DNA of 64,000 nt from Stenogyne calaminthoides (GCA_037126765.1 JBBCBC010000022.1:22349758-22413757); one strand, 5' to 3'; counted from the stretch's first letter, positions 34,389 to 46,080 are shown. The notes: a model not told the origin generated them from the sequence alone. Numbers and translations: made by a program.

Positions 34389-34662
34389 GGCTCCATTTAG
34401 ATGAATGGATTTGAAATTCATGAATTTCACACACAAAAATCATCACTCTCCAATAGATTTATAAATACTTAGATTTTAGAGTTTGATTTGAAATTGAGGG
34501 ATTTCAAATCCTGTTCAAAACTTAGTCATTTGAAATCCCCCCATCTCTACCCATTCACTCCCTCCCTCCCCTTCACTCTCCCCTAAACTTTCAAATCTAA
34601 GTATTTATAAATTCATTGAAGAGTGATAATTTGTCGTGAAATCCATCCATCTAAATAGTGCC
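34389..34662. mobile_element. Tourist-like MITE (PIF/Harbinger type)
   Basis: 274 bp with long imperfect terminal inverted repeats: ggctccatttagatgaatgg at the left and the complement of ggcactatttagatggatgg at the right; pairing continues inward for about 80 bases (including tttataaatacttagattt). Flanked by TAA on both sides (34386-34388 and 34663-34665), the 3-bp duplication typical of PIF/Harbinger elements. Non-coding. Confidence 0.8.
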
Positions 34663-35554
34663 TAAGAAAATACATGAAAAAAGAATTGAATGTTTCTTTT
34701 TTTGTCTGATGATAGTCATTCCTCCCAAAATTTCAAAAAAAAATTGTGATCCTTTTGTTTTGGAAATAAAATTTGTGGAGAAAAGAATGAAAGCATGGTA
34801 CCAAATACTTGTATTTAATTTTGAGTGGATCTTATGTGCATTAGGTGCGCTGTACATTTCATAGAGTATTTTAAAATCATACAATTTTTTACATTAAAAT
34901 ATGCAATTTGTTTATGTATAAGATTAAAATGGGTACCTCCATTTCACATTAATTATACAGAGGATTTAAGGGTCGTAAATGAACCGAGTCGAGCCAACAA
35001 CAATAATTGATGTCCGATAATGTTTGGTTGTCAAGCTTTAGAAATTATATTTGAACAAGTGTAATTATTCCTTTTTAGAAAATTTAACTAAACCAGAAAT
35101 TAAACTCCGACAAGAAACAGACAATAAACCATTAAATATAAAACTACTTTACAAGTTACAAATAGGGCAAACAAATAATATCAAAGTATTTAATATAAAT
35201 CAAAATTGCAAAAAACTCGTTTGAACTCAGTTCGATAAATAGAACGAATAAATTTTGATATACATTTTCAGTTGGTTCTACATAAACCCTAAATTCGTTA
35301 AGTAAAATAAAATAAAATATATCAAAGTAAATAGTATATAACAAAAAAGATCAAACATCTCGTAGCCCTTCAAATTGATTAGCTTACACTATGAATTCTC
35401 AATCAAATCCAACAATAGATGTCACATAAAACTCAAAACACAAACAAACAATTAGAACAACAACAATAGTACCTTCACAAGCTACTTATTAAATTTCATA
35501 TCAGAAATTAATCTTACAACAACAATTTGCAGCTGCATCTTTCATCAAGTCACA
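34663..35554. other. Intergenic, AT-rich
   Basis: No gene seen. 34826-34905 carries a copy of the end of the repeat found at 36857 and 39653 (tgtgcatta, tattttaaaatcat). The last part is the 3' flank of the minus-strand gene at 35555. Confidence 0.5.
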
Positions 35555-36603
35555 CTAACTCGGAGCAATCTCTTCAAAAATCGGCAGCCTACGAAGAATC
35601 TTCTTGGACCCATAAAGAACATTATCAATTAGGGTTTCAATTTTCTTAACTATGGCCACGTCATCAGCAATTGTCATGATGTCGTCATCTATCGGCAACC
35701 ACGCCTTCGAGGGTTTTTTGCCTGCTGGCGGCGCCGCCACCTTCGGCACCGGCCGAGATTGCGCCGTTTTTTCCTTTCCAATCATTTCCTGTCAATACAT
35801 ACATACATATATATCTGCACAAGATTAATTCACATAATTGGGGTTTTCTTTACTTAATTGTTTTTTATTAAAGATTTGTTGCACATACATTGTTGATGAG
35901 TTCTTCAATTTTCTTGATTAGAGCGACGTCAGTAATAGTTATGACGCCGCCGCCGTCGGTTTTTCTGTCCCCGCCGCCACCGGCTGATGGTGGTGCAGCC
36001 GACATAAATTGGAGCACCGCTCTATTTGTCCCCATCGATTCCTGTTGATACATATCAACCCATTTTTTTATTAGACTTATACACACACATAAACACATAT
36101 AATCTTTCATCAATCATCAAGATCTTTAGCTTTTTTTTTTTTTTTTTCTCCGACTTTAAGGCCTAAAGTGAAATCAATGAGAATTCAATGGCGAATTTGG
36201 AAAAGTGGCTGAATTCTCCCCAAATGAAAAAAAAAACCAAACATGGAATAATCAAGAAAATGTAGTAGAAAAAAATACAATTGAAGAATCTATACTAAAA
36301 TTGTACAAACAAGAAATTTGAATTTATGTAACATCTTTGAGTGAGTGCAAACCATTGGGCTAGTAACAAGGGTACATCTATAACCCAAATTTCAGAAACT
36401 TCATAATTTTTCTATGCAAAAAAAAATTTATATATCCCCAAGATATAATAGAACAAATCACTAATTAGCTTAAAATATTTACTTAATATTTTCCGTATTC
36501 CTAAATCCAAAATTTTAGATCCGCCACTGATTACATCTGGGAATAGGGTTTGACATACCCGAGAAGAAGGTTGATGAAGGGCGCGTTGAAAATGTGCGGT
36601 CAT
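35555..36603 (-). CDS. Small three-exon gene of unknown function with duplicated exon
   Basis: I do not recognise the family. Model on the minus strand: exon 1 36603-36559 (15 codons, MTAHFQRALHQPSSR), exon 2 36041-35889 (51 codons), exon 3 35788-35555 (77 codons plus TAG); total 143 aa. All introns are phase 0, with GTATGT donors at 36558 and 35888 and CAG acceptors just before 36041 and 35788. Exons 2 and 3 both open with Glu followed by a Met, pass through an Ala/Pro/Gly- or Lys-rich linker, and end in a related helix: TDVALIKKIEELINN in exon 2 and ADDVAIVKKIETLIDNV in exon 3. Exon 3 continues with a basic tail KKILRRLPIFEEIAPS. The shared phase and motif indicate an internal exon duplication. 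No signal peptide or membrane segment is obvious. Start and exon 1 are the least certain part. Confidence 0.55.
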
Positions 36604-36856
36604 AATTAATTAGAGATTACAAAGCATCAGTCAGGCTTTGGGGGTGAAAGAGAGCACAACTGGTAAAAACTGCCTAGTATTAATACCTAGATTCTGGCAC
36701 CTCTTTATTTTCTCAACCAGTTACAAATTTGCTCTATCCTGCCAAATAATTTAACAACTTTTTTCCTTACAATTATAAATGCAAAAAAAAAGTTAATACC
36801 ATAATTATTTTGACATGTTGAAATTAATGCCCCTTCCATCTTATATTTTATGGCTA

Positions 36857-37080
36857 GTCTTATATCATTCAAGTGCACCGTACACTCACATATAATACAT
36901 TTTAGAATTATGCGACTTGTTATATTGGAAAGTGCAATTTATTTATATTGGATCATGCAACTATTAATATATTTTTTTTTTGCACGGTTCAGTGCAAATA
37001 AGTTGCACTTTTCAGTATCACAAGCCGCATGGTTCTAAAATGTACTATGAGTGCACGTTGTACCTGAATGTACATGAGAC
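36857..37080. mobile_element. MITE with long terminal inverted repeats
   Basis: 224 bp whose halves pair: gtcttatatcattcaagtgc at the left and, on the opposite strand, gtctcatgtacattcaggta at the right. Pairing extends about 65 bp through tacattttagaa and atgcgacttg / atgcggcttg. Further copies are at 34826-34905 (partial) and 39653-39985 (interrupted). Superfamily not determined. Confidence 0.65.
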
Positions 37081-37386
37081 CCACTCATTTTTTATTGCTC
37101 AAAATTTATAAATGGATGCCTTTATTTAGTTTTCTCATTGTGTAAATGACAAAAAAATAATTTTATCCTCCCAAACAAACCACTTACAAACTTCTCTAAA
37201 TTACATATCATGTCACTAATAATCACATACATAAATATTTATTTTTTATCAAATTCTCTTTTACTCCCAATAAAAAGCAACTTTACTCCTCTTAATACAA
37301 ATAAACAACTCTCTCATTAAAAAATATGCTACTTTGATTTGAGCAGTCAAAAATAGAACTGAAGGATCCATCTTAAAATATTAATA

Positions 37387-37623
37387 CTTCTCTATTCCTT
37401 TTTGGTCCGTTCTAATTAAGATAATTTTTTTATGGTGTAAATTATTCAAAATGTCCCCGTTTAATATATATTGAGTTTAAATGTTGTTGGTTTTGAATTC
37501 AATGAATAAGGACATATGAGGAAATTGTTAGATAAATCCAAAATTACAAACGCAATATATAATTGGTGTTTTATTAATCTGTACGAAAAATGATAGGGGA
37601 CTATTATTTTAAGACGGAGGGAG
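37387..37623. mobile_element. Stowaway-like MITE
   Basis: 237 bp flanked by TA on both sides, ending gacggagggag with a diverged left end cttctctattcc. Same general type as 26853-27140. The flanks 37081-37386 and 37624-38468 are AT-rich and hold no gene that I can see. Confidence 0.65.
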
Positions 37624-38483
37624 TATAATTAATGACCAGTTCATTGAGTAATACAAAAATAAATGGTAAAGTATATGATAATATTTAAGCACATACATTG
37701 AATAAATCTTAGTTGCTCCATCTGAACTTGTCAGTCAATTAGAAAAATTTATTGTTGACATGTGTTTGAATAAAATTTCTCTGCAGTTGCTGAAAGAAGA
37801 GATTTTACTCTAAAGATGATTGCTACAAAAAATCATATTGTATTCCCATTAGTTTATTTGTTTTTTAAGTTATCATTTGATCTTACCCGTTTCCACAACT
37901 AAGTGGAAATAATATTTTCAGCAAGAGTTCACTATATAACCAAATGAAAGACATATTTTTGAATGGTTGTTTAATTGTACACATTATAAAAAAAAATTCA
38001 AAACATTAGTAACAAAACTTTCATTTAACGCTTCCAAAATATGAAGAGTCGAAGAGAAATGTTATAATTTAGATTGTATTATTATTTTTTGTATAAATAT
38101 GCATGTAATTACATTTAAATTTTGATTATATGAGAGTAGGTCTACTGTAAAAATTTGTATAGATACAAATCAATCAATTTAGGAAGGGTCAGCGGGTCGG
38201 GTGGTCAAAAAGGGGTCAAAGCGGGTCAATGATGGGTTGGGTAAAGTGAAATTGAGTCTCAATTGGGATTTGTATGTATATAAATTTGTATCTTATATGA
38301 ATATAGGTATTTGTTTAAGTAATTCTTGTTTTAAGCTTTTCTTACATATTCTTTTATCACTATTAATTGAGCCCCTCTAAACGAAAATTTAGGCTCCATC
38401 ACTGGGTATACTCTATATTATTAATATGATATTAGCCGTGATAGTTGAAGGGTATAACTTATTACTACATAAAAGGGTATTAC

Positions 38484-38672
38484 TTTTTTTTTTGATCGGA
38501 CAAAGTTAGTTATTAGATGTTAGTAGTTAGTACACCAAACACCCAAACACTCCACAAATTCACCAAGCCACCTTATAACTCCCATACTCCAATTCGTTCC
38601 CAAAGGGAATCGAACCTGAGTCTCCCACTCAATTGAGGAGCCCAGTGGCCAGGTGGGCTAAGTCACCTGATT
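38484..38672 (-). mobile_element. tRNA-derived SINE with 15-bp target duplication
   Basis: On the minus strand: A box tagcccacctgg (38660-38649), B box ggttcgattcc (38616-38606), a unique tail, then a poly-A tract ending at 38484. Flanked by direct repeats ataaaagggtattac (38469-38483) and ataaaagagtattac (38673-38687), one mismatch. About 189 bp. These are the hallmarks of LINE-mobilised SINEs. Confidence 0.85.
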
Positions 38673-38687
38673 ATAAAAGAGTATTAC

Positions 38688-39652
38688 TTGTGATATTGAA
38701 GGGTATGATGACTTATATTACAATAAAAGAATATTAATCATAATAATTGAAGAGTCAAATTTATAAATATGGAATTAATTTCATAACGTGCAAATTTGAG
38801 ATCTACTCGAAACCAAAAAATACGTATAGTACCGAGTTTTAGAAGAATTGTATATTCCGCTTATATCAATGGAGACGGAGTTGTAATCCTGTAGAGTGCA
38901 TCTCCATTAGATTGTGAGTTGTTCGTGTACCTCATCTCTTCATGTACATTTTGGCACCACTTGTATTTAATTTTATATATTTCATCTTTATTTTAAAAAA
39001 AATAAAAAATCAATGGAGACGGAGTAATGACCAATTGCGGGTTCTTTATCAGATTGAGCTCCACTACGCTTCATATCATAACGACATTTGTATGTATATA
39101 TCATAATTTCTAACTTCTTTTTTCCTTGTCTTAACTCAAATATATTTATTTATTAATTTTAGGCATAAGTATTTATTTGTAAATGATGATACCCCTTCAA
39201 TCAAAATGTTTGTCTTTTTAGAGAGGAAAATATTTTTCCTAAGGAATAGGTCTTCAGTGAAAATTGTTCATAGTATAAAATTTATACCACTACATTTTTA
39301 AATTCACACTTATTAATTGATACCATTATATTTATAAATTGAAATTATAGTATTAATTGCAATATATATTAGTTTATATGAGTAGTGATATCAATTTACA
39401 AATATAATAATATTAATTTCATAATAAAAATTAAGTTCCACATGAGAGTTTGTATTTCTCAAAATGTTTGTTATTTGCATTAATTTAAATGAATTAAATG
39501 TCACATTCTAATTTCGTCGCTATATTTACTTTTGTAATAACATGCAATAAATGGTCATATAAATAAATAAAAGATAAACAACACATTATAAATATATTTA
39601 TTGTTATTTAATAATTTTCTTAATTTGTGTGAGACATTCTTAAATAATTGAG
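38688..39652. other. Intergenic, no gene seen
   Basis: AT-rich sequence between the two SINEs. I find no frame with domain content and no clear repeat border. Confidence 0.5.
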
Positions 39653-39985
39653 TGAGTCTCGTGTGCATTAGATGCACGGTACCGTGCACTTTATAGTGTA
39701 TTTTAAAATCATGTAACTTTTTTTTAATAGAACAAATAGTGACTCGACCTCAAGGCATATATAGGTAGTGGTGCTCTAACCACTTGAGCTATTACACTTC
39801 GTCTAAAATCATGCAACTTGTTGCACTAAAATATACAATTTATTTATACTGAACTGTACAATTTGTTTCTTATACTATATAGTAGCTGCACGATTCATTG
39901 TAAACAAATTGTATATTAAATCTAATATAAAATATATAATTTAAAAATACAATATAAAGTTCAGTGCACCTATTGAATATACAAC
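39653..39985. mobile_element. Second copy of the 36857 MITE, interrupted by a SINE
   Basis: Begins gagtctcgtgtgcattagat and carries tattttaaaatcatg, aaatatacaatttatttata and a right part gttcagtgcacctattgaa like the copy at 36857-37080. Its left half is split by the insertion 39718-39803 with its duplicated target. Confidence 0.55.
39718..39803 (-). mobile_element. Very short tRNA-derived SINE with 14-bp target duplication
   Basis: 86 bp. On the minus strand: A box tagctcaagtgg (39791-39780), continuing ttagagcacc as in a tRNA D arm, and B box aggtcgagtcac (39750-39739), then a short tail and a run of nine A. Direct repeats taaaatcatgtaac (39704-39717) and taaaatcatgcaac (39804-39817) flank it. 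It is little more than a tRNA-like body plus a tail, and a different family from the SINE at 38484. Confidence 0.78.
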
Positions 39986-41135
39986 AATTATCCTAAACAA
40001 TAAATATAGACAATGTAATAAATTTCATTTTTATTTATAAAAGATGTATGTGAATTGTGAAGACAATCCCAAGAAAATCGATCGACCTAATACTAATTCG
40101 GGCAGTTTTAAAAGGGTGGCGCTAAATGTCCATAATATGGACATCCAGAAAATGACATTTTTGTAATATTAATGTTTTTGATCATTTAAATTGTCTAAAA
40201 TACCTCTATATAAAAAAAAGGAAGATGCATTTAAAACACAATTTGAATTTGAATTTTCTACTTGTTTCTCTTTCCAACTTATATTTTCAAGATATGACAC
40301 AAGTTTCAATACTTATTATTTATTCCCACCTTTTTTCATATTTAATTTTTTTTTCCAGATTGATTCATTGGACATTTCTTGTGTATATATAAACGTTAAA
40401 CACGTTATTAATTTTTTTAATGACGAATCAAATCATTATTTCTTAAACATGTTAATTAATTGCACTTTCCATTTCACAAGTTTGAAATTTTTTAAAAATA
40501 ATTTTTTTACGTAATTGTAGTCGTAAAATTTTTCTAATTTTTTTGCCAAATAGTAAATAAAATATAAAAATGGCTGATACAATTAGTTTGCTTAATTTAT
40601 CCTTTTACTTTGAAAGTTTTTTGAAATCATTTTATTTTCAAAGATTGGAAAATTGTATATTTGTTAAGAATATAAAAAAGATTTTGAATCTTTAATATTA
40701 TTATAATGATTTTTAATTTGGTGTATTGAGATCTTTTCGGCATATCTAATACCCCATTGATAAAATTCTCTGTTTACTGATCAAAAAAAAATTATAATGA
40801 TTTTAATTTTTTTTTTTGTTAATAAGATAAGATTTTTGAATTTTGTTTGATATTTTCTTCATTTTCAATTAATATAGATATTTATTTGGATTAATAATTT
40901 TTTTTATTTAATATAGATTTTACTATTTGGTTTAATAATATATTTTAAAATTTTATTAGAGTGGTACAATATGTTTGTGGCAAACGATTTAGAGTTCAAT
41001 GGTCCGACTTGTGAACTCGGCTCACAAGATAGTGACACTATAATTTATTTTATGCTTATCTAATTATAAATATCAATATAATTTATATAAATATTGTGAT
41101 TTGGAGAATTTCAATTTAGAGTGATATGGTACTAC

Positions 41136-42903
41136 TTTTCATTTTAACAAGTACTACTCTACTTAAAGAAGTACTATTTTTCTATTTAAACAAGTACTAC
41201 TTTTCATTTAACAAGTAATACTGATCATTTAAATAAGTAATACCTTTCATTTAAATAAATAATACCTTTCATTTAAACAAGTACAAATTTTCTATTTAAA
41301 CAGTTACTACTACTTTTCATTAAGCAAGTAATACTTTCTATTTAAACAAGTAATATTTTTCTATTTAAACAAGTCATACTTTTCATTTAACAAGTAATAC
41401 CTTTTATTTAAATAAGTAAAACATTTCATTTAAATAAATAATATCTTTCATTTAAACAAGTACGTCTTTTCTATTTAAACAAGTACTACTTTTCATTTAA
41501 GCAAGTAATACTTTCTATTTAAACAAGTACTACTATACCTTTCAATGCAAGAAATATTTTCATTTAAACAAGTAATATCTTTGTTTTAAATAAATAATAC
41601 CTTTCATTTAAACAAGTACTACTTTTCATTTAAGCAAGTAATACTTTCTATTTAAACAAGTACTACTATACCTTTCAATGCAAGAAATACTTTCATTTAA
41701 ACAAGTAATATCTTTCTTTTAAATAAATAATACCTTTCATTTAAACAAGTGCTACTTTTCATTTAAGCAAGTAATACTTTTCTATTTAAACAAGTAATAC
41801 CATCTATTATTTAAACAAATACTCCTTTTCATTTAAACAAGTACTACTATACACTTAAACAAGTACTACTATACACTTAAACAAGTACTACTTTCTATTT
41901 AAACAAGTAATACTTTCTATTTAAACAAGTAATACTTTCTATTTAAACAAGTAATACTTTTCATTTAACCAAGTACTACTTTCCTATTTAAACAAGTACT
42001 ACTTTTCCATTTAAACAAGTAATATTTTTCTATTTAAACAAGTAATACTTTTCATTCAAACAAGTACTACTATTCATTTAAACAAGTACTACTTTTCTAT
42101 TTAAACAAGTACTACTTTTCATTTAAGCAAGTAATACTTTCTATTTAAAAAGTACTACTTTTCCTTTAAACAAGTACTACTTTTCATTTTAACAAGTAAT
42201 ACCTTTCATTTAAACAAATAATACATTTCATTTAAACAAGTACTACCTTTCATTTAAATAAATAATACCTTTCATTTAAACAAGTACGACTTTTTTATTT
42301 AAACAAGTACTACTATTCATTTAAGCAAGTAATACTTTCTATTTATACAAGTACTACTTTTCATTTAAACAAGTACTACTTTTCATTTAAACAAGTAATA
42401 CCTTTCATTTAAACAAATAATACCTTTCATTTAAACAAGTACAACTTTTCATTTAAACAAGTACAAATTTTCTATTTAAACAAGTACTAATTTTCTATTT
42501 AAACAAGTAATACTTTTCTATTTAAACAAGTAATACTTTTCATTTAAACAAGTACTACTATTCATTTAAACAAGTACTACTTTTCTAGTTAAACAAGTAC
42601 TACTTTTCTATTTAAACAAGTACTACTTTTAATTTTAACAAGCAATAACTTTCATTTAAACAAATAATACCTTTAATTTAAACAAGTACTACTTTTCTAT
42701 TTAAACAAGTACTACTTTTCTATTTAAACAAGTAATACTTTTCTATTATTTAAATAAGTACTACTTTTCATTTAAACAAGTACGAATTTTCTATTTAAAC
42801 AAGTATTACTTTTCTATTTAAACAAGTAATACTTTTCATTTAACAAACAATACTTTTCATTTAAATAAGTACTATTTTTCTATTTAAACAAGTATTACTT
42901 TTA
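41136..42903. repeat. 1.77-kb AT-rich minisatellite, unit about 21-23 bp
   Basis: Roughly 80 tandem copies of a unit like acaagtactacttttcattt, followed by aa. Units vary between tactac and taatac, between ttttcattt and ttttctattt, and occasionally have ataagta in place of acaagta. Some multi-unit blocks are repeated (41500-41580 with 41620-41700), which points to unequal exchange. No spacers of independent sequence occur, so it is not a CRISPR-like array, and no reading frame crosses it. Confidence 0.95.
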
Positions 42904-43084
42904 GTCAATATATATATTTAAATATATTATAAATTAAATTTTATACTGTAAACTCCTTGAAGTAGACCTGACTACGGTCAGGTGGAACTCTTCTCCAAGT
43001 GACTATAAATTAAATATATTGTAAGATGCATTAATAACAATTGAAAATTCTAGTATAATCCTGAAACATTAAAAAAAAACATAA

Positions 43085-43388
43085 TTAATATTAAATATTA
43101 AAAAAAAAAATCATCGCTAAAACTTTCGCTAAACAAACCGTCGCTAAATCCGTCGCTAAAGGGGTTAGTCCAAAACGTCGCTAAAATCGTCGCAAAACCG
43201 TCATTATTCTCAAAGGTTTGCATAATCCGTCGCTAAAACCGTCGCTATTTGTGACGGTTCTCTTTACCGTCACTAAAATTGTTGACTTTGACCATTTGAC
43301 CGTTACCGTCATAAAAATCGTCGCTATTTGCGACGGTTCTTGTAACCGTCGCTAAATTCCGTCGGTAAAATGCGCGTTTTTTGTAGTG
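43085..43388. mobile_element. CACTA (En/Spm-type) transposon terminus
   Basis: The right border reads gcgcgttttttgtagtg; as reverse complement it starts CACTACAAAAAACGCGC, the CACTA terminal inverted repeat. Inside it are many copies of ccgtcgctaaa/tttgcgacgg in both orientations, the subterminal repeats that bind the transposase in this superfamily. The opposite end and any transposase gene were not found in the window. A TA microsatellite follows at 43419-43440. Confidence 0.8.
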
Positions 43389-43839
43389 ATTATTATTTAA
43401 GTAAAATTTGAAAATAATATATATATATATATATATATATACACACGAGAGTACTTATAATATTTTTAATAAATTTTTATAAGTATATACATTACAAAAA
43501 TTTTAAACTTTGTGCAAAATATTTATAAAATATATTGTCTATATTCACGCTAGATATATTATATATACGAAGAATTTCAATTTTATTGAATATTTTATTT
43601 TTTAAAAGTAATAATTAGAAAATGAATTATGATCAACTCGATTAATGTGTCAAGAAAAGTGGTAATTATGATGAAGGAAAATTGGGAGGCGCCAATATGT
43701 ATCAGTTTGGAGCCAAAATAGATTAAGGGTAATATAGTAATTATATATATATTTTACTTTAATTTAATGCACTAATTAATTTCTTGATGTCCAGATTATG
43801 TACACTAATCTTTACCGGTTTTAAAATGCAGTCCAAATT

Positions 43840-44948
43840 TAAAAATGATAGGGCCCAAACTCTTATGAGGGAAAAGTGGAAAAAGTAATTAAGGGAGATA
43901 AGAACCATGATAATTAGGAAAAGGAAAATATTCCAAAAATCCAAAATCCGCTTCTGAAAATAATGAGGGCAAAAGTCAGATGATCGAAGTTTTCCGTGTT
44001 TGAATGAAGCAAGCGAAAATTAATACAGATTGCTTCAGATTAAAGATTTCGATATCAACTTTAATTTAACACTTAGAATGATTATACACGAAATTTTAAG
44101 ATAAAGAACAAATTGGTGCTACATACACGTCGAATTCATGGTGGAGTTGAGAAAATATTGTAGTGGGGTAATTAACGAGATGCACCAAATCGTCCGTTTC
44201 AATTTTAATACACTCATACATTCTTATTTGAACAATTGTCAAATAGATCCGTCCCAAATTTAATTATGAGAAAGTATTGTGTACACTATTTTCACCGTTA
44301 TCAACGTGACGCCTTAACAAACTTTGGAATGGGTGAGTGTTGATTTATGTTAGTTTGTACTTTAGTTCATGTATGAAATCGACTCATATGAGTTTTTATC
44401 TGTTAACTCTATCATCTTATTCTTATCACACTTTCAGTCCAGTTGCTATGTGCGGCACATAATGTTTGTATGTATTCTATATTTAATGTTTTCATTTGGG
44501 CAGATCGTTGTTAAGACAACCTGCTTTTTATTTTGCTTTGTTTTACTGGTCACTTTAGGGTCATAGACACTTTTTTTCTCTCTTGTTCGGGTCACTTTTG
44601 AGCCTTTTTTTCTTATATTTTTTATAAATCGCTTATTTGCCTAAATGCTCAGGGCGCAAGTGCATTATTCAACTTGACTAAACGGGCAAAATATTATGTA
44701 CAGTATTTTCAACGTACATTACTATTATTATTATTTGTAAAAACTAACACTTTGTAAATAAATGTTTATCCTTAAACAATAGTAATAATGGTGTTCGGTT
44801 TAAACTTTGAGTCTTATGCCAGTCTACATTTGTAGTTTAACTTTAATTGATATATTATTGTCAAGTGTGCGGCTGTATGGGCAGCGATAAAGGCTGGTGT
44901 CGCGACAGTTTTGTAATATTGTTGGAGATTTCATTGGAATTAGATAAT
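43840..44948. other. Intergenic, no gene seen
   Basis: AT-rich. A short motif with attatgtacagtattttcaac near 44690 resembles attgtgtacactattttcac near 44277, suggesting an old repeat. Nothing else supportable. Confidence 0.45.
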
Positions 44949-44956
44949 ATCATGAT

Positions 44957-45249
44957 TAGGGGTGGAGGAAATACCGAAAATACCGGTATACCGCACTTAC
45001 CGTATCGAAAAATATCGATTTTATCGAAATTTTCGGTACAGTATTTTCGGTACGATAACAGTATGAAAATATAGAAAATTTTGGTATACCGAAATATTTC
45101 CGGTATACCGGTATATACTGAAATTTCGGTACGGTATCGGTATATAATATTGACATGCCGAAAATTTTGGTATGCCGAATTTTCGGTACGACAACGGTAT
45201 GACATTTTTCGGTATCGAAAATTTCGGTATGCCGTACCGTCCACCCCTA
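44957..45249. mobile_element. hAT-type MITE with perfect 8-bp target duplication
   Basis: 293 bp with ends taggggtgg and ccacccct a (exact inverted repeats) and the 8-bp direct repeat atcatgat on both sides (44949-44956 and 45250-45257). The interior consists of variants of ggtataccgaaat and ttttcggtat in both orientations. Open frames on both strands through it (Tyr/Arg-rich) come from this repetition and are not genes. The exact duplication suggests a relatively recent insertion. Confidence 0.92.
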
Positions 45250-45359
45250 ATCATGATCTGTGGAATCATTCCAACCATCATGTACATGAACCGCTGTAAC
45301 TAAATTCTAAAAAAAATCGGGGAACGATTCCAAGGATCCCATGGGGTTAGAAATTTTGT

Positions 45360-45670
45360 TATAATTAGAAATAAATATAATTTGATTTACGAGAACATTC
45401 CAATGGTGTACCGCCATCGAAATAATTTTAAAAAAATCAATGATCCCATCGTTGGATATTCCAACATTGGAATTATATACATAATTATATTTGATTTAGA
45501 AAAATCATTCCATCGGTCTAACTGCCTCGAAATTTCTGTTGGAATAATTTAAAAATTAAGATTCCAACTATTCCGTGCAGTTGAAAAATTATGTTGGAAT
45601 AAATATAAAAATAGCATTTGATTAGGAGAACCATTCAAATAATTTGGTGTTGTTGGAATTTTCATTGAAA
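45360..45670. repeat. Three diverged tandem units of about 110 bp
   Basis: atttgatttacgagaacatt (45376), atttgatttagaaaaatcat (45485) and atttgattaggagaaccatt (45612) each head a unit that continues with cca and later ttggaat(a). Origin unknown. 45690-45830 following it contains gtgacg and gtcgcaaattgc motifs resembling CACTA subterminal repeats. Confidence 0.55.
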
Positions 45671-45835
45671 CGTTGTAAAAAAACGGAGATTGTCCATCTA
45701 AATTTGTGACATATTTGCAATGAGATGGTCGTATTTGACAACAATATCAAAATTTGTGACGTGTATGCTAACCGTCGCAAATTGCAACGGACATTGCGAT
45801 GGTAATAATGAATTAGAAGAAACAACAACATATTG

Positions 45836-46080
45836 TCTTAACAATTTGGAACAGATTCAAGAAAAATGAAAGAGGAACTATATTGATTGAAGAGAGAGTG
45901 TCTGAGAGTTTACAAATTTGGGGAAAAATGATATGAAAAGATAAAAAAGAAATAAACTAACTAATGTGCCTTTTATAAGTGGAGATACAAGTAACCTCCT
46001 ATAACTAATTCCACTTTGACACTTTATTAATAGGATAGCAACTTTACAAGCAGAAGTGAAAAGTGAGTATACTCTTGAGA
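45836..46080 (-). repeat. 3' LTR of T1 (245 bp)
   Basis: About 95 percent identical by eye to the 5' LTR at 51992-52243, with small differences at the U3 end. It starts tctcaagagta on the minus strand directly after the polypurine tract gaggggggg (46090-46081). Confidence 0.9.

Larger units (their letters stand above)
40103..43835. repeat. Region bounded by inverted end-like sequences
   Basis: gcagttttaaaagggtggcg at 40103 and the inner tccataatatggacatccag (about 40129-40148) are mirrored on the opposite strand around 43835-43785 by gcattttaaaaccggtaaag and tacataatctggacatcaag. This could be the two ends of one 3.7-kb element or two separate copies of a repeat in opposite orientation. No target duplication was recognised. 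The region contains the minisatellite and the CACTA terminus listed separately; 40149-41135 is AT-rich and without a gene. Confidence 0.35.

Noticed and set aside
40191..40514. 107-codon Phe-rich frame
   Set aside because: Low-complexity AT-rich DNA; Phe/Asn-rich composition without a domain or conserved start.
41136..42903. CRISPR-like array
   Set aside because: Units are contiguous with no unique spacers, the host is a plant, and it is a simple minisatellite.
44861..45299. Tyr/Arg-rich frames on both strands
   Set aside because: They are translations of the iterated ggtataccgaaat interior of the hAT MITE, not genes.
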